64,000 nt of DNA from Pseudomonas donghuensis (GTDB lineage: Bacteria; Pseudomonadota; Gammaproteobacteria; Pseudomonadales; Pseudomonadaceae), in contig NZ_AJJP01000155.1 in assembly GCF_000259195.1 (NCBI RefSeq), positions 25,653 through 89,652 on the forward strand, given 5' to 3'. The translations under genes and the position numbers were made by a program. Below the pieces are notes generated by a model, which was not told the DNA's origin, ran no database searches, and was given only the letters and a program-made list of their open reading frames with translations. This document shows, piece by piece, positions 15,449-23,335 of the stretch (its first letter is position 1; every line of letters begins with the position of its first letter).

Positions 15449-16375
15449 TCAGGCCACCGGAACATCCGGCGTGATCACCAGGACACTGCTGGGCATCTTG
15501 TAGAGTACCCTTTCAACCGTGCTACCAATGTACTTGGCCAAACCACGGTGGTGCACCCGCCCCATCACCACGATATCGGTGCCGTGATCCCGGCAAAAGG
15601 CACTCAAGACTTTTGTCGGGTCGCCCATGATCATGTGGCAACTCTCTGGATCGATACCATTGCGCGCGGCCAGCTGGCGAAAGGCATCGCTTTGGGCTTC
15701 ATGCAGACGTTCGGCCACATTGGAGCCAAACACAAAGGCGCTACGCCCCAGGTTTTCTGCATCCGTTTGCATAGCGGTCAGGTCGTAGGCATACAGGATT
15801 TCCACTTGCGCCTGGCATTGCATGGCCAATTTCAACGCTTCATTGATGATACGGTCATTGAACCCTTGGAATTGATCCTCAGGGCGTGACAGATCAACCG
15901 CTGCCAGTATTTTGCGCGGTAGGGCGTGGCTGGCCTCGCTGACAAAGTGCAACGGTGTTCTGCTTTCGCGCAACAGCCGGATATCCAGCGTGCTGAACAT
16001 CGCCCGCATCAGGCGCGATTCCTGCTCGATATCCTTTACCAGCATGGTAAAGGGCTGTTCTTTCAAGTGAGTCAGCATTTCCTCCAGGACATTCTCTACC
16101 CACACGACTTCAGTTGTGACCGTAAGCCCATTTCTACGCAGGGGAGCGGCTTGGGCTTCAAGCCATTGATGATGTTTCTCGACATAGGCCTGGCGCATCA
16201 CCGCCAGCGCCTGTTCATTGACCAGGCCCGCAGTCGCAAGCCCTTCAAGGTAATCAAACGCCACTATATGCAGCGCACTACCTTTAGCCTTGGCCAAGGC
16301 TGCAGCACGGTCATAAGCGTCAGTGCGACGCATCAGGGACGGAGCAATCAGCAACAAGCGTTGAACGTCAGACAT
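15449..16375 (-). CDS. Tandem universal stress protein (UspE-type)
   Basis: A 308-residue protein with two Usp domains. The first begins QRLLLIAPSL and is degenerate. The second (about 155-300) ends in the ATP-binding signature VMGRVHHRGLAKYIGSTVERVL, the G-2x-G-9x-G(S/T) pattern, followed by SSVLVI. Cytosolic Usp proteins of this layout help pseudomonads survive oxygen starvation and other stress. A perfect ANR box (16440-16453) lies about 71 bases before the ATG at 16375, as expected for ANR-dependent usp genes. It is divergent from the alcohol dehydrogenase gene, which has its own box. Confidence 0.9.
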   Translation of the reverse strand: MSDVQRLLLIAPSLMRRTDAYDRAAALAKAKGSALHIVAFDYLEGLATAGLVNEQALAVMRQAYVEKHHQWLEAQAAPLRRNGLTVTTEVVWVENVLEEMLTHLKEQPFTMLVKDIEQESRLMRAMFSTLDIRLLRESRTPLHFVSEASHALPRKILAAVDLSRPEDQFQGFNDRIINEALKLAMQCQAQVEILYAYDLTAMQTDAENLGRSAFVFGSNVAERLHEAQSDAFRQLAARNGIDPESCHMIMGDPTKVLSAFCRDHGTDIVVMGRVHHRGLAKYIGSTVERVLYKMPSSVLVITPDVPVA

Positions 16376-16439
16376 GACTCACCTCGGGCGAAGTAATGAG
16401 CAGGTACATACCATCCTGCATCCGTCCAACGCTGAACGA

Positions 16440-16453
16440 TTGATTTGCATCAA
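16440..16453 (-). promoter_or_regulatory. ANR/FNR box 2 (perfect)
   Basis: TTGATTTGCATCAA matches TTGAT-N4-ATCAA at all ten defined positions and is palindromic. The centre is about 71 bases upstream of the universal stress protein start on the minus strand. A TATGTA at 16405-16410 on that strand could contribute to the -10 element. Confidence 0.82.
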
Positions 16454-16561
16454 GCTCGCGATGCAATGCAACGCGCAATGGCCCACTGCGTTGCTGAAGG
16501 CCATACCAGGCGATGTCGTCCGACGCACGGTAACCCGACTAGTGAAAATAGCCTTGGATCC

Positions 16562-16575
16562 TTGATCCGGGTCAA
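16562..16575 (+). promoter_or_regulatory. ANR/FNR box 3
   Basis: TTGATCCGGGTCAA matches nine of ten consensus positions. The centre is about 76 bases before the alcohol dehydrogenase start (16645), close to the spacing of the other two boxes and consistent with class II activation. Confidence 0.75.
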
Positions 16576-16644
16576 TCGATTCGCTGGTTTTGCGCGCAGG
16601 CTAAACCAAGGTGAATGCCACGCTCCCGAAGAGGAACCGATGCC

Positions 16645-17718
16645 ATGGCGACCATGAAAGCTGCAGTTTTTGTGGAGAAAAACAGGATAGTGCTGGAGCA
16701 AAAGCCTATTCCCGACATCGGCCCGAGTGACGCGTTGGTGCGCCTCACAACCACCACCATCTGTGGCACCGATGTCCACATCCTGCGCGGTGAATACCCT
16801 GTCGCCAAGGGTTTGACCATCGGTCATGAGCCCGTTGGCATCATTGAAAAGCTCGGCGCCCAGGTTCAAGGCTTTAGCGAAGGACAGCGGGTCATTGCCG
16901 GCGCAATCACCCCAAGCGGCTATAGCAATGCCTGCCTGTGTGGGTGCTCTTCCCAGGATGGGCCCGGCACCCTCCATGGCTTCAAGGCCATCGGTGGCTG
17001 GAAGTTCGGCAACACCATCGATGGCTGCCAGGCCGAGTATGTTCGGGTACCCGACGCCATGGCCAACCTGTCGTTGATACCCGATAACCTCAGTGATGAA
17101 CAGGTTCTGATGTGCCCGGACATCATGTCCACCGGGTTCAGCGGTGCCGAACGCGGTGATGTGAAAATCGGCGATACGGTCGCGGTCTTTGCCCTGGGCC
17201 CTATTGGCTTGTGTGCGGTCGCCGGTGCCCGCTTGAAAGGTGCCGGCACGATTATCGGTGTTGATAGCGTGAGCGCGCGCATGAGCGTGGCCCGCCAGCT
17301 TGGCGCTTCACACCTGGTCGATTACACCCAGGGCAATGTCGTCGAGCAGATCATGGCGATAACTCACGGCCGTGGTGTCGAAGTCGCGATTGAAGCACTT
17401 GGCAGCCAATCGACGTTTGAATCCGCGCTGCGGGTGTTACGGCCCGCAGGCACCTTGTCCAGCCTCGGTGTCTACGCTTCAGACTTGCGCATTCCCCTCG
17501 ATGCCTTTGCGGCCGGCCTGGGTGACTACAACATCGTTACCACGCTGTGCCCCGGTGGCAAGGAGCGTATGCGACGCTTGATGGAAGTCATCGCCAGCGC
17601 ACGCATTGACTTGGCGCCATTGGTGACCCACCGCTTCAAGCTGGACGACATTGAAGCCGCCTACGACCTGTTTGCCCATCAACGCGACGGCGTCATGAAG
17701 GTCGCCATTACGCCCTGA
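16645..17718 (+). CDS. Zinc-dependent alcohol dehydrogenase, secondary-alcohol (TbADH-like) type
   Basis: The ATG at 16645 is eight bases after GAGGAA. The catalytic zinc ligands are visible: Cys in TICGTDVHIL (about 37), His in GHEPVG (about 59) and Asp in MCPDIMSTGF (about 150). An aspartate rather than a cysteine at the third position is the hallmark of thermophilic/clostridial NADPH secondary-alcohol dehydrogenases, as are AITPSG, GWKFGN and LCPGGKERM. The Rossmann motif is ALGPIGL. The structural-zinc loop is reduced. The enzyme would interconvert alcohols with aldehydes or ketones in the cytosol, plausibly for redox balance under low oxygen given its ANR box. The small gene downstream is 18 bp away. 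Confidence 0.88.
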   Translation: MATMKAAVFVEKNRIVLEQKPIPDIGPSDALVRLTTTTICGTDVHILRGEYPVAKGLTIGHEPVGIIEKLGAQVQGFSEGQRVIAGAITPSGYSNACLCGCSSQDGPGTLHGFKAIGGWKFGNTIDGCQAEYVRVPDAMANLSLIPDNLSDEQVLMCPDIMSTGFSGAERGDVKIGDTVAVFALGPIGLCAVAGARLKGAGTIIGVDSVSARMSVARQLGASHLVDYTQGNVVEQIMAITHGRGVEVAIEALGSQSTFESALRVLRPAGTLSSLGVYASDLRIPLDAFAAGLGDYNIVTTLCPGGKERMRRLMEVIASARIDLAPLVTHRFKLDDIEAAYDLFAHQRDGVMKVAITP

Positions 17719-17736
17719 ATGAACGGAGTAGCCTCA

Positions 17737-17931
17737 ATGAACATCTACATTGAAAGCCATCCACGTCAGAACCGTTGGTGGGTGCACCTGGATGTCTGGA
17801 GGGTGAGTTTTCAAAGTCTTGAAGAAGCGACAACCTTCGTCGATCGCCTCCATGCTCGAGTCAACGCCCCGCACTCCCTGACGATGCTAGCTGAGCGTGC
17901 GCAGGTAGTTGGTAAGTCAACGCTACGGTGA
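17737..17931 (+). CDS. Small tryptophan-containing protein of unknown function
   Basis: A 64-residue protein from ATG 17737 with GGAG eight bases upstream; an ATG at 17719 overlaps the dehydrogenase stop and lacks a ribosome site. The sequence MNIYIESHPRQNRWWVHLDVW, then VSFQSLEEATTFVDRL, looks like a beta-hairpin followed by a helix, reminiscent of small DUF2188-like folds. It is probably translated from the same ANR-controlled message as the dehydrogenase. Its function is unknown. Confidence 0.65.
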   Translation: MNIYIESHPRQNRWWVHLDVWRVSFQSLEEATTFVDRLHARVNAPHSLTMLAERAQVVGKSTLR

Positions 17932-18024
17932 AGGCCCGGCGACAACGCTATAATCCGGGAAGGACTGCAGCTCAACCCAAGCGGTTAGCACGCCTGCCCT
18001 CCCCTGTGCCTCGATGCCGCCATC

Positions 18025-19266
18025 ATGCTTGAAACCCTGGACATTACGCACCTCGCTGCAGCCTTGGGCATAGGAATGCTGGTTGGCCTTGAGCGTGAAC
18101 GCAAGAAAGGCAGCGGCGAGCATCGCGCATTTGCCGGCCTCAGGACCTTTGCCATCACCTCGGTGCTGGGCTACGTCTGCATGGCCGTCGCGGGGGCGAT
18201 GTTAGTGGCTGTCATGAGTATCGCGCTGGCTCTCATCATTGCCGTCGCCTACTGGAAACACGCTGGCAAGGATCCAGGCATCACCAGTGAAATCGCCCTG
18301 CTGTTCGTCTTGCTGCTCGGTGCCTTGTGTCATGAGCAGCCAGAATTGGCGATCGCCATCGGCGTGGTGCTTACGGTTGTTTTGGCGCTCAGGCAAGAAC
18401 TGCACCGTTTTGCCCTCCAGCAATTGACCGAAACCGAAGTTCGCGACGGGTTGATCCTGCTGACTGGGGCATTGGTCATCCTGCCCTTGACGCCAGATCG
18501 CTTCTTCGGCCCGTTTGGCGCCATCAATCCGCGCACCATCTGCACCCTGACCGTGCTGCTGATGGGGGCCGGGGCACTGGGCCATATTGCCATGCGCATG
18601 GTGGGCGAGCGCTATGGCTATACCTTGAGTGCCATTGCATCAGGATTTGCTTCTGGCTCGGCGACCATCGCCCTGATGGGGCATTTAGCCCGAAGGGAAC
18701 CATCATCTGTCAAAGCGCTCAGCGCTGCAGCGCTGTTTTCCAACCTGGCGACTGTTGCCTTGCTCGGTCTGGTGCTGGGGGCCGTCGACCCGGCGTACGT
18801 GGGGGCGTTATGGGCGCCGATGCTGTTGGCGGCATTGACGACAGTGGTCTGCGGTTCCCTGCTGCTAGCCCCCTGGAATCCTTCGCTTGTGCCGGCTGCA
18901 AGCAAGGTTGGGGACGGCGCTTTCAATCTCAAGGTCGCCCTTGTGGTCACGGCGGCAGTGACCGGCATCACCCTGCTCTCATCGGCGCTTCTAGCCAGCC
19001 TTGGACACAAAGGTGTACTGATCGCCGCGTTGCTGAGCGGCCTGGCCGATGCGCATGCAACGGCAGCGTCGATCGCCTCGGTGGTGAAGTCAGGGCAACT
19101 GCCAGTGGCAGACATCGCGATCCCCGCACTGACAGCCATGAGCAGCAATACGCTGACCAAGTGCGTGCTGGCCTGGACCAGCGGTGGGCCCAGGTTCGGC
19201 GCTTATGTCATTGTTGGACAGCTGCTGATTATCACCTCGATGTGGGCAGGCCTGCTGTTGCAATAG
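18025..19266 (+). CDS. MgtC/SapB plus DUF4010 membrane protein
   Basis: A 413-residue inner-membrane protein. The N-terminal 130 residues are an MgtC/SapB domain: ALGIGMLVGLERERKK and AGLRTFAITSVLGY are its signature. The rest is a DUF4010 domain of seven or so hydrophobic helices containing NPRTICTLTVLLMG, SGFASGSATIALMG and LSGLADAHATAASIA. Transport is suspected from topology, but no substrate is established. A TATAAT at 17949-17954 may be its -10 box, although no good -35 is visible, so read-through from the ANR operon is also possible. It is convergent with the YeeE pair, ending one base apart. Confidence 0.85.
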   Translation: MLETLDITHLAAALGIGMLVGLERERKKGSGEHRAFAGLRTFAITSVLGYVCMAVAGAMLVAVMSIALALIIAVAYWKHAGKDPGITSEIALLFVLLLGALCHEQPELAIAIGVVLTVVLALRQELHRFALQQLTETEVRDGLILLTGALVILPLTPDRFFGPFGAINPRTICTLTVLLMGAGALGHIAMRMVGERYGYTLSAIASGFASGSATIALMGHLARREPSSVKALSAAALFSNLATVALLGLVLGAVDPAYVGALWAPMLLAALTTVVCGSLLLAPWNPSLVPAASKVGDGAFNLKVALVVTAAVTGITLLSSALLASLGHKGVLIAALLSGLADAHATAASIASVVKSGQLPVADIAIPALTAMSSNTLTKCVLAWTSGGPRFGAYVIVGQLLIITSMWAGLLLQ

Positions 19267-19267
19267 A

Positions 19268-19687
19268 TCAGCGCGTACGCCGGCTTTCCAGGGCATTGAA
19301 AAGCACCATGCCCGCCAGCATCGCGAGCACAAAAATAATGATTTGCCAGTGGCCGCTCAGTAACAGCGCCAGTGATGGCCCGGGGCAAATACCGGCAATC
19401 CCCCAACCGATGCCGAACAGCAGGCTGCCGCCCACCAACCTGCGGTCCAGGGTCCGCGACGTCGGCATGCACATCGGCGCGCCCAGCAGCGAGCGTGTTT
19501 GCTTGCGGCCCCATTGCATGGGGATCAAGCCAATCCCGATCGCACCGAGCATGACCATCCCGAGTGATGGATCCCATTGCCCGGCCAGATCCAGAAAACC
19601 CAGCACCTTGGCCGGATTGACCATGCCTGACAGCAACAGGCCAAGGCCAAACAGTACGCCGCAAATAAAGGCCATAAGCCGTAGCAT
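19268..19687 (-). CDS. YeeE/YedE-family (DUF6691) membrane protein, second half of pair
   Basis: A 139-residue membrane protein with four hydrophobic segments. It carries FGLGLLLSGMVNPAKVLGFLD near the start and GIGWGIAGICPGPSLALL (about 90-110), whose cysteine is the conserved sulfur-relay residue of YeeE/TsuA-type importers. The start at 19687 is two bases after the partner gene's stop, so the pair is translationally linked. In this family two short proteins make what TsuA does in one chain: moving thiosulfate or another reduced sulfur species across the inner membrane. The substrate here is inferred. Confidence 0.85.
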   Translation of the reverse strand: MLRLMAFICGVLFGLGLLLSGMVNPAKVLGFLDLAGQWDPSLGMVMLGAIGIGLIPMQWGRKQTRSLLGAPMCMPTSRTLDRRLVGGSLLFGIGWGIAGICPGPSLALLLSGHWQIIIFVLAMLAGMVLFNALESRRTR

Positions 19688-19689
19688 GA

Positions 19690-20124
19690 TCAGGCTCCGA
19701 GCAGATGACGAACGATGAACACCACAGCAAAGCCTGCGGACATGAAACACAGCGTGGCCAGCAGTGAACGAGGCGCTAGCCGCGCCACGCCGCAGACACC
19801 GTGCCCGCTGGTGCAACCGGCGGCGTAGCGGGTACCCACCCCGACCAGAACGCCGGCCACCAGCAAGCCAAGCCAACCGGTCTCAAACTGCACGACCGGC
19901 CCCTCGGCGAACACCCACCACAGCAAGAGCGATAGCACCACCCCGAGGAGGAACAGCGCTTTCTCCCCTTTGCCTTCGCCGTGTTTTTCCAGAAGGCTGC
20001 CGAGCATCCCGCTGATACCCGCCACGCGCCCATTCAAGAGCATGTACAAATTGGCCGCGCCACCGATCAACAGACCGCCGAGCAATGCCGTCCAGGGGGT
20101 GAAGTTGCTCCAATCGATGGTCAT
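19690..20124 (-). CDS. YeeE/YedE-family membrane protein, first half of pair
   Basis: A 144-residue membrane protein starting at ATG 20124, six bases after GAGGA. Hydrophobic helices alternate with LLIGGAANLYMLLNGRVAGISGMLG and RYAAGCTSGHGVCGVARL; the cysteine in AAGCTSGHG is the conserved residue of the family. Together with the downstream gene it reconstitutes a full YeeE/YedE channel for a sulfur compound. No ArsR-type sulfur sensor, rhodanese or persulfide dioxygenase is adjacent, which is unusual for this pair. Confidence 0.86.
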   Translation of the reverse strand: MTIDWSNFTPWTALLGGLLIGGAANLYMLLNGRVAGISGMLGSLLEKHGEGKGEKALFLLGVVLSLLLWWVFAEGPVVQFETGWLGLLVAGVLVGVGTRYAAGCTSGHGVCGVARLAPRSLLATLCFMSAGFAVVFIVRHLLGA

Positions 20125-20301
20125 GCGCATTCCTCTCTGCCAGTTAGAAACAAGGTGGCCGCCACATGCTCGATCCATGCATGTGCCTGGCGCTTGGCTA
20201 GCATACGCTTGAGCATAGATCCAAACACATCCCAAACCGCAGGCCCGCTTGCACAACCGTGACGTTGGCGGGCTGCGGGTTACCCTAGTGTTCTGACGGG
20301 C

Positions 20302-21720
20302 CTAGCCGGGCTGGTTGATACACACGACCTTGGGCTGGGTCATGTCCTCGTAAGCAAACCGTACCCCCTCGCGGCCCAGGCTGCCGTACTTGAAGCCACC
20401 AAACGGCATGGCGTCGAAGCGATAGTCCGACGAGTCATTGATCATCACCCCGCCGGCTTGCAGCTGGCGGGCCAGTTGCAAGGCTTTGGACAGGTCGCGG
20501 GTGAACAGGCCGGCATGCAGGCTGTACTCCGGCGCGTTGGCCAGGGCGACGGCATCCTCCAGCATATCGAACGGTTCGAGGATCACCACCGGCGCGAACA
20601 CTTCCTGCTGCCAGATCCGGCTGTCGTGGCTCACCTGTTCAAGCACCGTCGGCGCATAGCTTGACCCCTGGCGCAGGTGCCCGCACAGCAACTGAGCGCC
20701 CTCAGCCAGCGCTTCATTGACCAACTGCTCGGTGCGCCGCGCCGCATGCTCGCTGACCATCGGGCCTACATCGGTTTCCCGCTTGGCCGGATCACCCAGC
20801 ACCAGGGCACGCGACAAGGCGACAAAGCGCTCGCGAAACGCCGGATAGATCGAGCGCTGTACAAAAATGCGCTGGGTGCCAATGCAGTTTTGTCCCGCCG
20901 CCCAGAACGCCCCGGACACACAGGACTCTACCGTCGGTGCCAGGTCGCAATCGTCCAGCACCAGTACCGGGGCATTGCCGCCCAGGTCCATGGCGAGTTT
21001 TTTCAAGCCGGCGCTGCGGGCGATGGCCTCACCTGTGGCAAAGCCGCCGGTGAAGGAAATCATCCGCACCTCGCGCAGCTCGACCAGGGCCTGGCCCAAC
21101 TCGACGCCACCGGTGGCAACGGTGACCACCGAGGCAGGCAAGCCGGCCTGGACCAGGCACTCCACCAACTTCAAGGCCGACAGCGGCGCCAGTTCCGAAG
21201 GTTTGAGGATCACCGCGTTACCGCCGGCAATCGCCGGGCCCAGTTTGTGCGCGACCAGGTTGAGTGGGTCGTTGTAGGGGGTAATGGCAACGATCAGCCC
21301 CAAGGGTTCGCGGCTGAACCACCCCTGACGCGACTCGGAGCCCTCGTAGGCGTCGAACGGCAGCACCTCGCCGGCGTTGCGCCGCGCCTCTTCGGCAGAC
21401 AGCTTCAGGGTGTTGACGCAGCGTTTGACTTCCTTCTCGGCCTGACGCAGGGTCTTGCCCGCTTCGGCGACGATCAGCCCGGCAAAGGCGTGCGCCTGTT
21501 CCTCGACGCGCCGGGCCGCGGTTTCCAGCACCCGTGCCCGGGCATGCCGAGGCATCGCCGCACTCTCGCGTACGCCCAGACGGGCACGTTCGAGAATGCC
21601 AGGCACGGCGCTGGCATCGAGGTTGGCAACACTGCCGACCCGGCGACCGTCGAAAGGGCTGAAGACATCGATCTGCTTGGCATCGACCAGCTTGACACTG
21701 ACTTGCTTGGATACGCTCAT
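20302..21720 (-). CDS. Aldehyde dehydrogenase, putative aspartate/amino-acid semialdehyde oxidising
   Basis: A 472-residue ALDH. The catalytic Cys279 is in AAGQNCIG and Asn150 in TPYND. The general base is usually Glu in LELGG, but here it is Asp245 (MDLGGN), which may alter rate or prefer CoA-independent chemistry. KPSE and FTGGFATG form the cofactor site. It is 13 bp downstream of a homoserine dehydrogenase gene and evidently co-transcribed. Oxidation of the L-aspartate 4-semialdehyde made from homoserine would give aspartate, so a homoserine catabolic role is my inference. It is the last gene of the seven-gene minus-strand run. Confidence 0.85.
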   Translation of the reverse strand: MSVSKQVSVKLVDAKQIDVFSPFDGRRVGSVANLDASAVPGILERARLGVRESAAMPRHARARVLETAARRVEEQAHAFAGLIVAEAGKTLRQAEKEVKRCVNTLKLSAEEARRNAGEVLPFDAYEGSESRQGWFSREPLGLIVAITPYNDPLNLVAHKLGPAIAGGNAVILKPSELAPLSALKLVECLVQAGLPASVVTVATGGVELGQALVELREVRMISFTGGFATGEAIARSAGLKKLAMDLGGNAPVLVLDDCDLAPTVESCVSGAFWAAGQNCIGTQRIFVQRSIYPAFRERFVALSRALVLGDPAKRETDVGPMVSEHAARRTEQLVNEALAEGAQLLCGHLRQGSSYAPTVLEQVSHDSRIWQQEVFAPVVILEPFDMLEDAVALANAPEYSLHAGLFTRDLSKALQLARQLQAGGVMINDSSDYRFDAMPFGGFKYGSLGREGVRFAYEDMTQPKVVCINQPG

Positions 21721-21733
21721 GACGGTGCTCCGC

Positions 21734-22774
21734 TTACTGACGGTCGGTGGTGTGCAGGGCGATGATGTCCGACAGCAGGGCGAAGGCGGTTTCGATCCGC
21801 CCTGCCCCCGGGCCTGACACCGTCACCGCACCCACCAGCGCGGTGTTGAAAGACACGGCATTGGTCGCGCCGTTGATGGCCGCCAGCGGATGGGCAGCAG
21901 GCAACAGCCGGGCCTCGACACTGGCGCGAATCGAGCCATCCGCCTCGCGCTGCGCCGCCCCGATCAGTTTCCAGCAGTGACCGTTCTCGCTCGCCTGGGC
22001 GATATCGCGGGCAGTGATTGCGCTGATGCCGGAACAGGCAACGTCGCTGACCCGCAACTGCGCGTTGAGCAGTTCGTTGGCCAGGATCACCACCTTCAGG
22101 CGCACGTCGTAGCCCTCCACATCGGCGCTGGGGTCAGCCTCGGCATAGCCCAGTTGCTGCGCCTGGGCGACCGCCGCGTCGAAGCTCAGGCCCTCTTTCA
22201 TGCACGTCAGCACGTAATTGGAGGTGCCGTTGAGAATGCCCTCGAAACCTTGGATCTCGGCACCCGCCAGGGCTTGCCGGGCCAGGCGGATCACCGGCGT
22301 GCCGCTCATGACCGCGCCTTCATACTCAAAGGCCACATTGTGACGCCGGGCCAGGGCCTTGAGCTCGCTGCCGTGCAGGGCGATCGGGCCCTTGTTGGTG
22401 GTCACCACATGAATGCCGCTTTCCAGTGCCCAGCGGCAGAAGGTGGCAGCCGGCTCGCCGTCGACCGGGTTGGTGAAGGTGGCCTCCGCGACGATGTCGG
22501 CGCCGGACTGCTTGATCACGGTCTCGTTGAAGGCCTCGGCAGTACCGCCCGGCAGCCTTGCGAAGGCACCCTTTTCGGCCGGCAGCGCAACCAGTTGCCC
22601 GGCATCCAGGCCATTGCGATCAACGATGGAGCCAAGGAACAGGTCGGTGACGCCGACGATCTTCAGGCTCAAGCCCAGGGCGGCTTGCCAGGCCGCATTG
22701 CGCTCGGCAATCAATTGGGCCAGGCCCCGGTTCACCCCACCAAAACCCACCAGTGCAATTTTATATTCAGTCAT
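21734..22774 (-). CDS. Homoserine dehydrogenase without ACT domain
   Basis: A 346-residue enzyme starting at ATG 22774, after GAGAG. The Rossmann motif is [11 protein letters not shown], and [13 protein letters not shown] and NGTSNYVLT are homoserine dehydrogenase signatures. [16 protein letters not shown] carries the catalytic Asp and Lys. The biosynthetic pseudomonad Hom is longer, with a C-terminal ACT domain for threonine feedback; that domain is absent here. Freed of feedback and sitting next to an aldehyde dehydrogenase and an Lrp regulator, it may run in the oxidative direction, homoserine to aspartate semialdehyde. The direction is inferred. Confidence 0.9.
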   Translation of the reverse strand: MTEYKIALVGFGGVNRGLAQLIAERNAAWQAALGLSLKIVGVTDLFLGSIVDRNGLDAGQLVALPAEKGAFARLPGGTAEAFNETVIKQSGADIVAEATFTNPVDGEPAATFCRWALESGIHVVTTNKGPIALHGSELKALARRHNVAFEYEGAVMSGTPVIRLARQALAGAEIQGFEGILNGTSNYVLTCMKEGLSFDAAVAQAQQLGYAEADPSADVEGYDVRLKVVILANELLNAQLRVSDVACSGISAITARDIAQASENGHCWKLIGAAQREADGSIRASVEARLLPAAHPLAAINGATNAVSFNTALVGAVTVSGPGAGRIETAFALLSDIIALHTTDRQ

Positions 22775-22897
22775 GACAGCTCTCGTCTCAGGCGTTGTTT
22801 GATGGAACCAGCCTAAGAGGTCGGCCTGGGCAGTTGAATAGGGCAAAGTGCTGTATTCGTTGGTCAATCTGCACCGCGACGCGCAGCTGTGCCGCGC

Positions 22898-23335
22898 CTA
22901 GTGCTCGGCAGACAGCACGAACGAAGTCACGGTGTTTTCAACGCCGGCCATGGCGGCGATTTCTTTCCAGACCCGGTGCACACGCTCGGGTGATGCCGCG
23001 TTGACGCGCAGCATCAGGTCGAACTCACCGCTGAGCACCTCGCACTGGACGATCTCGGGGATCGAGCGCAACCCGGCCAGCACCTCTTCACCGCGCATGC
23101 GGTCATGGCGGTAGACGAAGATCACCGCGCTGATCATCGAGGCCGCCCGCCGCGAATCGCCCAGGCGCAGCGTATACCCCTGGATCGCACCGTCGCGCTC
23201 CAGGCGTTCGATACGCTGGCGCACGGCATTGCGCGACAGGTTGACCTTGGCGCCGAGCTCGGCATGGGCAATGCGCGCATTGGCGCTGAGCTCGGCCAGG
23301 ATGCGTTCGTCCAGCGGGTCGAGGATGCGTTTCAT
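22898..23335 (-). CDS. Lrp/AsnC-family regulator
   Basis: A 145-residue regulator. The ATG at 23335 has a textbook AGGAGG upstream and overlaps the stop of the preceding threonine synthase-like gene by four bases (ATGA), so translation is coupled. The N-terminal helix-turn-helix is LDPLDERILAELSANARI then VNLSRNAVRQRIERLERDGAI. The C-terminal RAM domain carries the ligand site (CEVLSGEFDLMLRV). Family members sense amino acids and often control their own operon; here homoserine, threonine or methionine are candidates. Confidence 0.92.
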   Translation of the reverse strand: MKRILDPLDERILAELSANARIAHAELGAKVNLSRNAVRQRIERLERDGAIQGYTLRLGDSRRAASMISAVIFVYRHDRMRGEEVLAGLRSIPEIVQCEVLSGEFDLMLRVNAASPERVHRVWKEIAAMAGVENTVTSFVLSAEH

